This document shows positions 33,193 to 42,881 of a stretch of DNA of 64,000 bases, in pieces. Made by a program: the position numbers and the translations under genes. The DNA comes from a bacterium (GTDB lineage Bacteria > Eisenbacteria > RBG-16-71-46 > CAIMUX01). The notes under the pieces are model-generated. The model was given only the letters and a program-made list of their open reading frames with translations, was not told the DNA's origin and did no database searches. The stretch covers positions 99,567-163,566 of the forward strand of contig JAUIHP010000016.1 of NCBI GenBank assembly GCA_030431975.1. Reading direction: 5' to 3'. Within the stretch, counting starts at the first letter, position 1. Each line of letters begins with the position of its first letter.

Positions 33193-35532
33193 TTGAGACA
33201 CGTTATCTTCTTTATTTGCTGTGCTTTCCTGGCGTCGTGCTCCTCCCCGGATGACTCCGGAAATCCCGGCACGAACGATAGATCGGTGCCGGGCGCGTCA
33301 GACAGCACTCCGTCCGCCACTCCGCCTCAGACCATACAGGAGCTTCGCCTGCGACAGGCCCGGAATGATGAGGAGTATTGGGCGGCGGAAGTCCAGTCCG
33401 AGGTCTATCGAGGGACGATCGTCGATCTGTGGGACGGGCTTTGGCGATCGACGGATCGGTGGGGATTCCTCGCGGATCGCGCGTTTGCGAAGGTCGCTCC
33501 CGGTCGTATCGGATCGACAACCGACCTTGGGAACGGACTGATCCGGCGGGAACTCGTTTCGGCGGACACGCCTGAACAAGTCCTGGACGCAGAAGCTTGG
33601 AAGGGCTGGATGCGGGATCTCAGTGCCCGCTACGAACTCGAGTACTTCGAGCTCATTCCCATCGACTTCAAAGACGCGAACCCTGCAATCTCTGTGTTCG
33701 ACGTCACGTTGGGTTTGGCTCCGGATCCCAAGAGTGTCGAGACACGCCGGATTCAGGTTCGTGCCGAGATCGCAGTGACGTGGTCGGCGGAGAAGGACTC
33801 TTATCTCAACTACCAGCCCGCGTTGATCGAACTGGTTTCCGGAGAGTGGTTGGAATGGAACGGCGAGGCACCTTTTCAGGAAGCGTTGCTGCACGACATA
33901 CCGGGCCACAAGACGATTCCGCCGATCTGTATCTACGATCTCGATGACGACGGACTCTCGGACATTCTCTATCCGCAGACGAACACGCTCTTCCACAACC
34001 AGGGTGACTTCGAGTTCGAGAAGACCGACTTCTGCTCGTTTCCTCTCAACAACTATTACGACGCTCTGATTGCAGATTTCGATGGGGATGGTCGGCGCGA
34101 CCTTCTCGCTGCGGGGATGGGGGAGGGCGATTCGGGGAACCGGCCATCGTTGTATCTCTACAGTACGGGTGGCGAGGATGCGGCCGCGGATCCGCTCCGC
34201 TTTCCCGACCCTCCTGAACGAGTCTACGATGCGACGTTCGAGAGCCAGCTTTGCTTTGCCGCCGGTGACATCGACGGTGACGGTGATCTCGATCTCTACA
34301 TCGGGAAGTATCTGCCGCCTTTCATCGGGGGCCAGGTCCCGACACCGTTCCATGATTCCAACGACGGTTTGCCGGCGGACCTGTTGATCAATGACGGGAC
34401 CGGTCGCTTTACCCAAGGCATCGAAGGATCCGGGCTCGAAGGGAACCGGCGTCGTCGCACCTTCCGGGTTTCCTTCTTCGACATGGACGGGGACAACGAC
34501 CTGGATCTTCTGCAGACGAATGACTTCGCCGGAACAGCCATCTTTTGGAACGACGGGACCGGAAAGTTCACGGAAGCACCCGGAGGCGGCGTTGATGAGT
34601 CCGCCAACTTCGGAATGTCGCATACGTTTGGTGACTACGATCGTGATGGTGTCGCCGACTTCTATGTCACCGGGATGTACTCGCACACTGTTCGGCGGTT
34701 GGAGGCGATGGGGCTGGGACGGCCCGACCGTCCGGACATCGACGACCACCGAATGGCCATCGCCTACGGAAACCGCATGTACATGGGATCGTCGAACGGT
34801 TTTGCTCAACCGCCGTTCAAGGACAGCGCCGCCAACACCGGTTGGTCCTGGGGTGTGACGTCTTTCGATCCCGACAATGATGGGGACCTGGATCTCTTCG
34901 TGGCAAACGGCCACATCTCCGGCGAATCGATTCGCGACTTCGACAGCAGCTACTGGCGGCACGACGTCTACTTCACGGGTTCCAAACCCGACGCGCTCAA
35001 GAACGCCTTCTTTCTCGAACGCATGAGCCAACTCGGAAAGTCGGTTTCCTGGGCGGGGTACGAGCACAACCGGTTGCTCGTGAACACGCCGGACGGATTC
35101 ATCAGCGCCGGGTTCGCATTGGGCGTTGCGGACTACCTGGACAGCCGACATGTCATCTCCGAGGACTTCGATGGAGACGGACGGACCGATCTTCTCGTCG
35201 GGTTCAAGGATGGCCTCGGCAACCGCAAGGGCTTCCGCGTCTACCGCAACGAGTGGCCTGACGCCGGGGACTGGATCGGGGTCGTACTGGAACCTGCAGC
35301 CAAGCATTCCGTGTTTGGCGCGACGATCCGCGTTGAAACGAATCGGGGACCGATGGTCCAGGTCGTGGTCGCGGGTGACTCGTTCTTCTCGCAACACTCC
35401 AACCGGCGGGTCTTTGGACTCGGTAAGGAAGAGTCGGTTCAGCGGATCGTTGTCGAATGGCCGGATGGTGAAGAGACTGTCGTGGATGCTCCGCGCGAGG
35501 GTCGCTACGTCACGGTCAAAGCTCCGGCGTAG
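33193..35532 (+). CDS. FG-GAP/UnbV (CRTAC1-like) lipoprotein
   Basis: A 779-residue lipoprotein with signal HVIFFICCAFLASC. A ~220-residue N-terminal domain is followed by FG-GAP blades (DLDDDGLSDILY, DFDGDGRRDLLA, DIDGDGDLDLYI, DMDGDNDLDLLQ, DPDNDGDLDLFV, DFDGDGRTDLLV) and a C-terminal UnbV/ASPIC domain (WIGVVLEPAAKHSVFGATIRV, then VFGLGKEESVQRIVVEWPDG). It is a paralogue of the candidate selenoprotein and has Asp where that one has TGA; it lacks the thioredoxin domain. TTG 33193 follows AAGGAG closely and starts the signal peptide; the frame is open far upstream but that part is not protein-like. Probably exported and calcium-binding. Confidence 0.82.
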   Translation: MRHVIFFICCAFLASCSSPDDSGNPGTNDRSVPGASDSTPSATPPQTIQELRLRQARNDEEYWAAEVQSEVYRGTIVDLWDGLWRSTDRWGFLADRAFAKVAPGRIGSTTDLGNGLIRRELVSADTPEQVLDAEAWKGWMRDLSARYELEYFELIPIDFKDANPAISVFDVTLGLAPDPKSVETRRIQVRAEIAVTWSAEKDSYLNYQPALIELVSGEWLEWNGEAPFQEALLHDIPGHKTIPPICIYDLDDDGLSDILYPQTNTLFHNQGDFEFEKTDFCSFPLNNYYDALIADFDGDGRRDLLAAGMGEGDSGNRPSLYLYSTGGEDAAADPLRFPDPPERVYDATFESQLCFAAGDIDGDGDLDLYIGKYLPPFIGGQVPTPFHDSNDGLPADLLINDGTGRFTQGIEGSGLEGNRRRRTFRVSFFDMDGDNDLDLLQTNDFAGTAIFWNDGTGKFTEAPGGGVDESANFGMSHTFGDYDRDGVADFYVTGMYSHTVRRLEAMGLGRPDRPDIDDHRMAIAYGNRMYMGSSNGFAQPPFKDSAANTGWSWGVTSFDPDNDGDLDLFVANGHISGESIRDFDSSYWRHDVYFTGSKPDALKNAFFLERMSQLGKSVSWAGYEHNRLLVNTPDGFISAGFALGVADYLDSRHVISEDFDGDGRTDLLVGFKDGLGNRKGFRVYRNEWPDAGDWIGVVLEPAAKHSVFGATIRVETNRGPMVQVVVAGDSFFSQHSNRRVFGLGKEESVQRIVVEWPDGEETVVDAPREGRYVTVKAPA

Positions 35533-35537
35533 GTCTT

Positions 35538-37175
35538 ATGATTGCTCTTTCCGACATCTCCAAGCAGTACGGTCGCCAGATTCTCTTCATCGAGGCGTCG
35601 ATGCAGCTCAACCCCGGAGAAAAGGTTGGGTTGGTCGGGCCGAACGGCGCCGGAAAGACCACGCTCTTCCGGATCCTGACCGGCGAAGAGCAGCCCGATG
35701 AAGGCACCGTTACCATTCCGAAGCGGACGACGATCGGCTACTTCCGTCAGGACACCGAGTCGATGTCGGGACGCTCGGTTCTCGAAGAGGCCATCGCCGG
35801 TTCCGGTCGGTTGGGTGAATTGCACTTTGAACTCCAGGAGTTGGAGAGTCAGCTCTCCGACCCGTCTCTTGCCGACCAGATGGAGTCGATTCTGGAGCGT
35901 TACGGCGAGGTGCAGGACGAGTACCAAAACGCCGGTGGTTATGAACTCGAACCGCGGGCGCACGAGATTCTGGCCGGGCTCGGATTCGATCCCGATCAGG
36001 TTGAGGGCGATGTTGCCAATTTGTCCGGTGGATGGAAGACCCGGGTCGCGATGGCCAAGGTTCTTCTGATGAATCCAACGGTCCTGCTCATGGACGAGCC
36101 GACGAACCATCTCGACATCGAATCCATCCTTTGGCTGCAAAAGTTCCTGGCCGCGTCCTCTTCGGCTCTTCTCATCACCTGTCATGATCGCGACTTCATG
36201 AACAGGGTCGTGGGACGGATCGTCGAGATCGAAGGCGGGGAGCTGACCAGTTGGTCGGGTGACTACGACTTCTATACGACGCAGCGTGAACAGCAGGCGG
36301 CTCAGAAAGAAGCGGCTTACGCACGGCAACAGGCGATGCTGGCCAAAGAGAAGCGCTTCATCGAGCGGTTTGCAGCGCACGCCGCCAAAGCCGCGCAGGT
36401 GCAGAGCCGCGTCAAGAAGCTCGACAAGATCGATGCTGTGGAGATGCCGCGCCGACGCGAGGTCGTGAAGTTCGAGTTCAAGGATCCTCCGCGCTCCGGG
36501 GACGATGTCGTTCGGCTGACCGCGGTGGACAAAGCCTATGGGCCGAAGTCGATCTATGACGGGTTCGACTTTTCTGTCCGCCGGGGTGAGCGCTGGTGCG
36601 TCATGGGCCGAAACGGCGCTGGCAAGTCGACCTTGCTGAAGCTGGTGGTCGGAGATACCCAACCGGACCAGGGGACCGTCCGTCTCGGGGCCAGCCTGCA
36701 GACGGGGTACTTCAGTCAGCAGTCTTTGGATCTGCTCGATCCCGCGCGCACGGTGCTCGAACAGTTGCAGCACGATTTCCCCGACGAGTCTCAGGGACGG
36801 CTTCGGAATCTTCTCGGAGCGTTCCACTTCAGCGGCGGCGATGTCGACAAGCGCATACTCGTCCTTTCCGGCGGAGAGCGCTCCAGGCTTGTGCTGGCGC
36901 GAATGCTCATGTATCCGCCCAACTTTCTGGTTCTCGACGAACCGACCAATCATCTCGATCTGGAGACGAAGGAAATGCTGGTCGAGTCGCTGCGTTCGTT
37001 TCCCGGAACCATGCTTTTCGTCTCTCACGATCGGACGTTTCTGAAGGGACTGGCCAATCGCGTCCTCGAGCTGGAGTACGGCGAGGATGGGGAACGCAGT
37101 CCGCACATCTATCCGGGTACGTACACGGAGTACGTGGAGAAGACGGGCCGCGAAGCCCCTGGAGTCCATCAGTAG
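35538..37175 (+). CDS. ABC-F family ATP-binding protein
   Basis: A 545-residue soluble protein with two ABC ATPase domains and no membrane segments. The first has Walker A GPNGAGKTTL near residue 36, signature NLSGGWKTRVAMA and Walker B VLLMDEPTNHLD. The second has GRNGAGKSTLL near 357, VLSGGERSRLVLA and FLVLDEPTNHLD. The linker between them is the charged ABC-F P-site tether region. ABC-F proteins act on ribosomes (EttA, Uup, YheS) or give antibiotic resistance; the subgroup is not settled here. The ATG is 5 bp after the UnbV lipoprotein stop, suggesting read-through transcription. Confidence 0.9.
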   Translation: MIALSDISKQYGRQILFIEASMQLNPGEKVGLVGPNGAGKTTLFRILTGEEQPDEGTVTIPKRTTIGYFRQDTESMSGRSVLEEAIAGSGRLGELHFELQELESQLSDPSLADQMESILERYGEVQDEYQNAGGYELEPRAHEILAGLGFDPDQVEGDVANLSGGWKTRVAMAKVLLMNPTVLLMDEPTNHLDIESILWLQKFLAASSSALLITCHDRDFMNRVVGRIVEIEGGELTSWSGDYDFYTTQREQQAAQKEAAYARQQAMLAKEKRFIERFAAHAAKAAQVQSRVKKLDKIDAVEMPRRREVVKFEFKDPPRSGDDVVRLTAVDKAYGPKSIYDGFDFSVRRGERWCVMGRNGAGKSTLLKLVVGDTQPDQGTVRLGASLQTGYFSQQSLDLLDPARTVLEQLQHDFPDESQGRLRNLLGAFHFSGGDVDKRILVLSGGERSRLVLARMLMYPPNFLVLDEPTNHLDLETKEMLVESLRSFPGTMLFVSHDRTFLKGLANRVLELEYGEDGERSPHIYPGTYTEYVEKTGREAPGVHQ

Positions 37176-37204
37176 CCCAAGGAAGCGCAGGTCGGAGCAG
37201 CCGG

Positions 37205-38599
37205 ATGAACTCTCAGTTTCGATACGAATCACCGATGCCGGCTGCGGCCGAGGAAGCCTTTGACTGGCATTCTCGGCCGGGCGCGTTCCCGAGGATGCAG
37301 CCCCCCTGGCAGGACGTTCGGCTGAAGTCCGGTTCTCCCGGAATCGAGCCGGGCTCGCGGACATGCCTGGAACTTCGTATGGGTCCCTTCCGCAAGGAGT
37401 GGCATGCGCTTCATGAAGCCTGGGAACCGGGACGCTCGTTCACGGACATCCAGGAATCCGGGCCATTTGCGTTTTGGCGGCATCGGCACGGTTTTGAACC
37501 GAGCGGGGAACCCACAGGGTCACGTCTGATCGACGACATCGAGTACCGTCTTCCCTTGCATCCGATCTCGAGTCCGATCGTGGGTTCTTACGTCCGCGGG
37601 CAGTTGAATCAGTTGTTTCAGTATCGCCATGCGGTGCTCTCCCGTGATCTGGAACGCCATGCGCAGTATCCGACGACGCCTCTGCGCATCGTCATCTCGG
37701 GCGCTTCCGGGATGCTTGGGTCCAACCTGGCTGCGTATCTCTCCACGGCAGGCCATGACGTCAAAGTCTTGCGTCGAATCCGCGGAGGGCAAAGGCCGTC
37801 GTGGGCTGATGGGATCACCTGGTCCATCCGCGACGGTCAGATCGACGCCGACGGGTTGGAGGGTGTCGACGCAGTCATTCATCTTTCCGGTTCGCCGATT
37901 GCGGAGCGATGGGATGAAGAGACGAAAGCGAAGATCCTTCGGAGCCGAGTGGAAAGCACCGAGCTTCTCGCACGAACGTTTGCCGAACTCGATCATCCGC
38001 CGAGGGTTTGGATATGCGCGTCCGGAGCGGGCTGGTACGGAGCTACCGTCGACGATGACGTTCGGGTAGAAGGCGATCCGATCGGACCCGGCTTCCTTGC
38101 GGACGTCGTGCGGCATTGGGAAGAGGCGACGCGAGTCGTCTCCTTACCCAAAACGCGCATCGTCAACATGCGACTCGGCGTGGTCCTGTCGGCACAGGGC
38201 GGCGCCGTTCAAAAGATGATGCCGGCATTTCGCATGGGGGCCGGCGGCCCGATCGGCACCGGTCGACAGTGGATGAGCTGGATCTCCCTCGAGGACGTCC
38301 TCGGGGCAGTTGAGCACTGCCTACATACCGAGTCCGTGAACGGGCCGGTCAACTTCGTCTCTCCCAACCCGCTTCGCCAAAAGGACTTCGCATCCGCCCT
38401 GGGCGGAGTTCTCTCCCGTCCTTCTTTCCTGCCTCTACCGGCGGCTGTCGTACGAATCCTTTTTGGGAAGATGGGAGAGGAAGCTTTGCTGGCCGGTGTG
38501 CCCGTCGCGCCACGTCGGCTGCTCGACAGCGGGTTCCGGTTCGCGCTGCCGGAGGCTCGGGACGCGCTCGCGGAGACCTTGGGCAAACGTAAGAACTGA
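37205..38599 (+). CDS. SRPBCC domain fused to TIGR01777-type SDR epimerase
   Basis: A 464-residue protein. Residues 1-150 match the START/polyketide-cyclase-like SRPBCC fold (FRYESPMPAAAEEAFDWHSRPGAFPRM, then SRLIDDIEYRLPLHP). From 160 on is an SDR39U1/YfcH-like NAD(P)-binding domain: ISGASGMLGSNLAAYL, VDAVIHLSGSPIAERWDEE, and WMSWISLEDVLGAV. Such fusions are common in bacteria and often uncharacterised; some homologues affect cell division (SulA-like annotation). The ATG follows GGAGCAGCCGG. The long open frame upstream overlaps the ABC-F gene and is not coding. Confidence 0.85.
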   Translation: MNSQFRYESPMPAAAEEAFDWHSRPGAFPRMQPPWQDVRLKSGSPGIEPGSRTCLELRMGPFRKEWHALHEAWEPGRSFTDIQESGPFAFWRHRHGFEPSGEPTGSRLIDDIEYRLPLHPISSPIVGSYVRGQLNQLFQYRHAVLSRDLERHAQYPTTPLRIVISGASGMLGSNLAAYLSTAGHDVKVLRRIRGGQRPSWADGITWSIRDGQIDADGLEGVDAVIHLSGSPIAERWDEETKAKILRSRVESTELLARTFAELDHPPRVWICASGAGWYGATVDDDVRVEGDPIGPGFLADVVRHWEEATRVVSLPKTRIVNMRLGVVLSAQGGAVQKMMPAFRMGAGGPIGTGRQWMSWISLEDVLGAVEHCLHTESVNGPVNFVSPNPLRQKDFASALGGVLSRPSFLPLPAAVVRILFGKMGEEALLAGVPVAPRRLLDSGFRFALPEARDALAETLGKRKN

Positions 38600-38703
38600 G
38601 AGTTCCCCCGGCGGCTCTCATTCCCACCTTCTCCGGACCGCGGAACCCGGAACGCGGAGCCCGAGCAACGAAGGCCGCTACTGTCCGCGAAGGGAATGGG
38701 ACG

Positions 38704-39207
38704 ATGCTCGAAACCAATTCGGAAGCTCGCCACGAAGCGGGTCGCGTCACGGACGCGACAGAGGCTCTGCACTTCGAGGGTGTGGTCCAGAAGTTTGCAA
38801 ACTTCTTCCGGGATCTGACCGAAGACTCCGTCCGCTCCAAGATCGAAGAGACGTACCACCCCGAGATCGTCTTCGACGATACGCTGCACCAACTGACCGG
38901 TCGTGACGCTCTGAAGGACTACATGGTCAGGACTGCGAAGGGCGTCGTCGGGTGCCGGGTGAAGATCCTGGATGCAAGTCCCGGGGCTCGCGGCGCCGTC
39001 TACGTGCGCTGGGAAATGGTCATGCAGTTGAAACGCGTGGCCAAGGGAGAAACACTGAAGTCTCGGGGGATGTCCCACCTCGAGGCTGCGGATGACGGGC
39101 GAATCATCTTCCATAGGGACTATTGGGACTCGACCGCTGGGCTGTTCGAGCACTTTCCGGTGATCGGGCGGGTCCTACGCTGGATCAAGTCGCGTATTGC
39201 TGCCTGA
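38704..39207 (+). CDS. NTF2-like / SnoaL-like protein
   Basis: A 167-residue protein with the pattern of the nuclear-transport-factor-2-like fold: FANFFRDLTEDSVRSKIEETYHPEIVFDDTLHQLTGRDALKDYM, read in pieces, then a cone-shaped beta part and HRDYWDSTAGLFEHFPVIGRVLRWIKSRI. This C-terminus is typical of SnoaL-like proteins that are often found beside SDR enzymes in lipid or steroid metabolism, and an SDR gene precedes it by 104 bp. No catalytic role is claimed. Confidence 0.75.
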   Translation: MLETNSEARHEAGRVTDATEALHFEGVVQKFANFFRDLTEDSVRSKIEETYHPEIVFDDTLHQLTGRDALKDYMVRTAKGVVGCRVKILDASPGARGAVYVRWEMVMQLKRVAKGETLKSRGMSHLEAADDGRIIFHRDYWDSTAGLFEHFPVIGRVLRWIKSRIAA

Positions 39208-39242
39208 GGTTGCTCGGTTTCCGTTCCGTCGTGTGGCTGGGC

Positions 39243-42200
39243 TCAGTCCAACCCGGCCACATACTCGATGAGTTCTTCCAGCTCCATCCGGTAACCCTTC
39301 TGCCACGGTTCTGAAAAGCCGTCGCCCAGTCTCTTCTTCAGGTCCTCGATGAACTGGTCGTGAAGATCGGCGTATCCGGGCGGCCGGGTGACCGCTCCAC
39401 TGTCCCAGAAGCGCTGCAGAGCGGCCGCGACGACCGCAGCCTCCGCATGTCGTTGCGAATTGGTCAGTCGATTCTGAACCCCGGCGATACTGGTAGCCGT
39501 ACGGAACAGGTCCCCGTTCCGGTAGAAGAAATCGGTCGCTTCCTGCTGAGCTTCTTTGAGTTCTTTCTCATCGTAGAACTCATCCTGAAGAACGGCGCGA
39601 GAGATGCGCGCGGAGTAGGCGAGCCGATGTAGGGACATCTTCTGAGCCGCGTCGAATGCCGCGTCATAGTGTCGGCGAGCTTCAGCCAAGTTTCCGCGCT
39701 TCGCCTCGGCGACGCCGAGATTGAAGTGGAAGGTAATCGGACCCTCGGCGGGTAGGGTGTCCGGAGGTGCGCTCAGAAGTTCGCGCCAGATGCTTTCGGC
39801 CTCTTCGTGCCGCCCTTTGTTGATAGCCAGGAATGCCAGGTCAGAACGCTGTGAATGGATGGCGATGGGATCGCCCGCCTCTTCATAGAACTTCAAAGCC
39901 TGAGTCGAGAACTCTCTGGCTTCATCATATCGAGCCTGTTTTCCAAGAAGAGTGGCCATGGCCGAGTGCCCGATTCCCCGGTCGAACGCGTTTCCGTTCT
40001 CGAAGTGCTGAATGAATCGGCGCAGCTTTTCTTCTCGTTCCGCCATGTCGACGTTTACGAATCTGGCCTCCACCGTGTAGCTCCGCAGGAGTTGGTCTTC
40101 CTCGTCCGCGAGCAGCGCCTGTGCTTGACGAAGATAGGTGAGACCGGCTTCGTATTCGGCAATGTTGGCCGCGTGGGACGCGGCAAGGAGCAGCAATCGG
40201 CCGAAGTCCCTGGGCGGAAGCTGCGTTCCTTCCCCTGTACCCGCTCGCCGCAACACCTCCTGCACATACACCTGAGCTTCGTGGGCGAGGGGGCCGCGTC
40301 GGATCCATCGCCGGATGGAGTCGAGGAACCGGCAGGCCAGGGGGAGGTCGTCGAGCGCCCACTCGAGCGCCTGCCTCAGGTTGTCCCACTCGGCGTTCAG
40401 CACGGAACTCGACGGGGAAACGTCTCCTCTTTCGAATCGGCCGCCGAAGTCCTGGGCGAAAGACAGCCAGTAGGACACGTACCGAGCACGAAGAAGTTTC
40501 CAGGCTTCCGGCTGTCCTTCCAACAAGTCGGCCGCGTACTCGCGTGTGTTCTGTTGAAGTCGGAAGGCCACCCTTCCGTCCGGCCGTTCGCCGACCCGAT
40601 GCACCAGGGAGGACTCGACGAGCCTCGAAAAGGAGTTCAGTTGCCCGAGGCGTGACGGCTCATCGAAACAGGTTCCTTCGACGGCCTCGAACGTGAAGCT
40701 TCCGTTGAAGGCGCTGAGGTTCGCGAGGAGTTTCTGCTCCGGCGCTTGCAGTAGGGAGTAGCTCCAATCGAGAGAGGCCCGCAGGGTTTCCTGCCGTCCT
40801 CCCTTGTTGGGAGTTCCGAGAAGGTCGAAACGTTCCGAGAGGCGCTCCGCGATCTGACGAGGACGAAGGACGGACGTCCTCGCTGCGGCCAACTCGATGG
40901 CGAGAGGAAGGCCGTCAAGTCGGGTTACGATCTCGAGGATGGAGGCCGTGTCTTCATCGGTCGGGGAGAACTGCGGTGCGGACTTCCGCGCGCGGTCGAC
41001 AAAGAGCCCGACGGCTGCGTCCATCGAATGGGTCAGGGTGGGAACCTCATAGGTGGCTCCAGCGCCGGTGTGCAGAAGAGACCGGGACGTCGTCAGGATC
41101 GTCGTCTCCGTCGCGGGGAATATCTCGTCGCAGAGGCGGCCCACCGCGGGCCCCATGTGCTCGCAGTTGTCCAGAACCAGAAGCGACGGTCGACGACCCA
41201 GGAACAGAAGGAGGTCTTCGCGCTCACGTCCCCGGTTTGCACGAACGCCGAGAGATCGGAGGACCTGCGACTCGAGTTGGGAGTCTTCCTGAATCGTCGA
41301 AAGGTCGACAAAACCCACGTCCAACGAGTCGAGTTCCCGTTTGTACGGAGAACCTCCCTGTCCGACGTCGTGCTGCATCAGCGAACGAAAATCGCCGTAG
41401 GAACTCGCGACCTCGATGGCGAGGCGCGTCTTTCCGGTGCCTCCGGACCCGACCAGATGAACCATCCGCTCCCGGTCGAGGAGGCGGCGAATCTCGAGGA
41501 CATCTCCCTCCCGACCGAAGACCCGGTCCTGGCGGACGGGAATGGCGGCCTTGGGCGGTTGGGCTCGGCCGCCGCTACCGGCGATCCCCTGCGGAGAGAC
41601 GAGCTGTGAGAGAAGAATCTCCATCTCCCCCGCGGAGCGGAATCTTTGCAGAGGGTCCGGACTCATGGCGCGTTCGAGAACGGACTCCAACCGGTCGTCC
41701 ACGGACGCAAGCTTGTCCCTGAGTCGGACGTGTCGTCGGTCCGCATGTGCTTGCCGGATCTCTTCGACGCTACCGGGGGCAATCGGGTAGCTACCGGTCG
41801 CGAGCTGAAAGAGCAGAACCCCGACAGAGTAGATGTCGGAGGCGCGAGAGGGAGGCCCGCCGTTCAGCACTTCCGGCGCGGCGCAGATTGGAGTCAGCGA
41901 CTTCGCGGATTCGGCGTCTTCGCCCACGGCCGATCCAAAGTCGAGCAGGATGTGTCGTCCCGAGGTGCGTTCGCGAATCACGTTCCCGGCCTTGACGTCT
42001 CCGTGGACGAGTCCCGCGTCGTGAATGGCGGTAAGGGCCCGACAAAGCTCCAATCCGAGGTCGACGACCTCGTCAACGTTCAAGGGACCGTTCTCGTGCA
42101 GCAGATAGCTCAGCGAGTCTCCGGGCACCAGGTCCGTCCAGAAGCCGGGAAGGCCTTCGAACGTTCCGGCGCCGTGAACGATGAGCACGTTCGGGTGCCG

Positions 42201-42725
42201 AACGAGCGCGAGACGCCGCGCTTCTTCGAGAAGGTCACGGTCCGCCGTGGCTCCACCGCGTCTCTTCGGGCTTAGGAGTTTCAGCGCGACACGTCGTTTG
42301 AGCTCAGGTTCAAAGGCGACGTAGACGGAACCGAAGGCTCCCTCGCCGATCTTGGACTCGACGCGAAGAGGCCCCCACTTTTCTGGAGTCTGCCCCGGAC
42401 CCTGTCCCGTACCTCGCTCCGGAACCTGTTCTGGACTCTGTTCCTGGCTCTGTTCCGAACTCTGTTCCGGGCCCACCGACTGGACGACGAGGTCTGGTTG
42501 GGAAAGAACGGTCGCTTCCCGGCGCCCGGCTTCAAACGCTTGAAGCACCGAGTGGAGGCGCTCAAGTCCTCGGACGGATTCGCTGTCTGGATCGAGCCGG
42601 CCGATCAAATGTGGATCGAGGCCTTGGCCGTCGGCCAGGAGTTCTGCCAGCAGTTGTTCCGGAGGCTTCGGGTCCACAGGCAGCTCAATTCGTTGTCGAC
42701 CCGAGGTCCGGCCCAGCGCGGACAT
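39243..42725 (-). CDS. Ser/Thr protein kinase fused to a STAND-type ATPase and TPR region
   Basis: A 1160-residue cytoplasmic protein. An N-terminal ~130 residues include an SEQSQEQSPEQVPE low-complexity array from a 12-bp repeat. A Hanks-type kinase follows: GEGAFGSVYVAF, the VALKLL lysine, HGDVKAGNV (a HGD instead of HRD catalytic loop), DFGSA and an APE-like CAAPEVL. An NB-ARC/AfsR-like ATPase has VGSGGTGKTRLAIEVA near residue 430, LLVLDNCEHM (Walker B) and LPLAIELAAAR. The C-terminal 400 residues are TPR-like helices. No DNA-binding domain or membrane segment is seen. Probably a signalling hub activated by nucleotide-driven oligomerisation. Confidence 0.85.
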   Translation of the reverse strand: MSALGRTSGRQRIELPVDPKPPEQLLAELLADGQGLDPHLIGRLDPDSESVRGLERLHSVLQAFEAGRREATVLSQPDLVVQSVGPEQSSEQSQEQSPEQVPERGTGQGPGQTPEKWGPLRVESKIGEGAFGSVYVAFEPELKRRVALKLLSPKRRGGATADRDLLEEARRLALVRHPNVLIVHGAGTFEGLPGFWTDLVPGDSLSYLLHENGPLNVDEVVDLGLELCRALTAIHDAGLVHGDVKAGNVIRERTSGRHILLDFGSAVGEDAESAKSLTPICAAPEVLNGGPPSRASDIYSVGVLLFQLATGSYPIAPGSVEEIRQAHADRRHVRLRDKLASVDDRLESVLERAMSPDPLQRFRSAGEMEILLSQLVSPQGIAGSGGRAQPPKAAIPVRQDRVFGREGDVLEIRRLLDRERMVHLVGSGGTGKTRLAIEVASSYGDFRSLMQHDVGQGGSPYKRELDSLDVGFVDLSTIQEDSQLESQVLRSLGVRANRGREREDLLLFLGRRPSLLVLDNCEHMGPAVGRLCDEIFPATETTILTTSRSLLHTGAGATYEVPTLTHSMDAAVGLFVDRARKSAPQFSPTDEDTASILEIVTRLDGLPLAIELAAARTSVLRPRQIAERLSERFDLLGTPNKGGRQETLRASLDWSYSLLQAPEQKLLANLSAFNGSFTFEAVEGTCFDEPSRLGQLNSFSRLVESSLVHRVGERPDGRVAFRLQQNTREYAADLLEGQPEAWKLLRARYVSYWLSFAQDFGGRFERGDVSPSSSVLNAEWDNLRQALEWALDDLPLACRFLDSIRRWIRRGPLAHEAQVYVQEVLRRAGTGEGTQLPPRDFGRLLLLAASHAANIAEYEAGLTYLRQAQALLADEEDQLLRSYTVEARFVNVDMAEREEKLRRFIQHFENGNAFDRGIGHSAMATLLGKQARYDEAREFSTQALKFYEEAGDPIAIHSQRSDLAFLAINKGRHEEAESIWRELLSAPPDTLPAEGPITFHFNLGVAEAKRGNLAEARRHYDAAFDAAQKMSLHRLAYSARISRAVLQDEFYDEKELKEAQQEATDFFYRNGDLFRTATSIAGVQNRLTNSQRHAEAAVVAAALQRFWDSGAVTRPPGYADLHDQFIEDLKKRLGDGFSEPWQKGYRMELEELIEYVAGLD

Positions 42726-42881
42726 CGAAGCCGTGGTGATTCCGATCGGCTCGGCCCTTCAGTGTAACGGTACCGGGCTCGGCGGGCGAGATCCTGGGGC
42801 GAGCTCAGTTCACGTTCCGAACCTGAACAACGAGACGCTCTGGTGTACCCTCTCGAAAGCTCAAACGGAGGAGACTGAAAG

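Noticed and set aside
33298..35397. Long minus-strand frame of ~700 codons antisense to the UnbV lipoprotein
   Set aside because: It is an artefact of the repeated GAC/GAT-rich FG-GAP codons read in reverse; its Val/Arg/Glu-rich product has no motif, start signal or domain.
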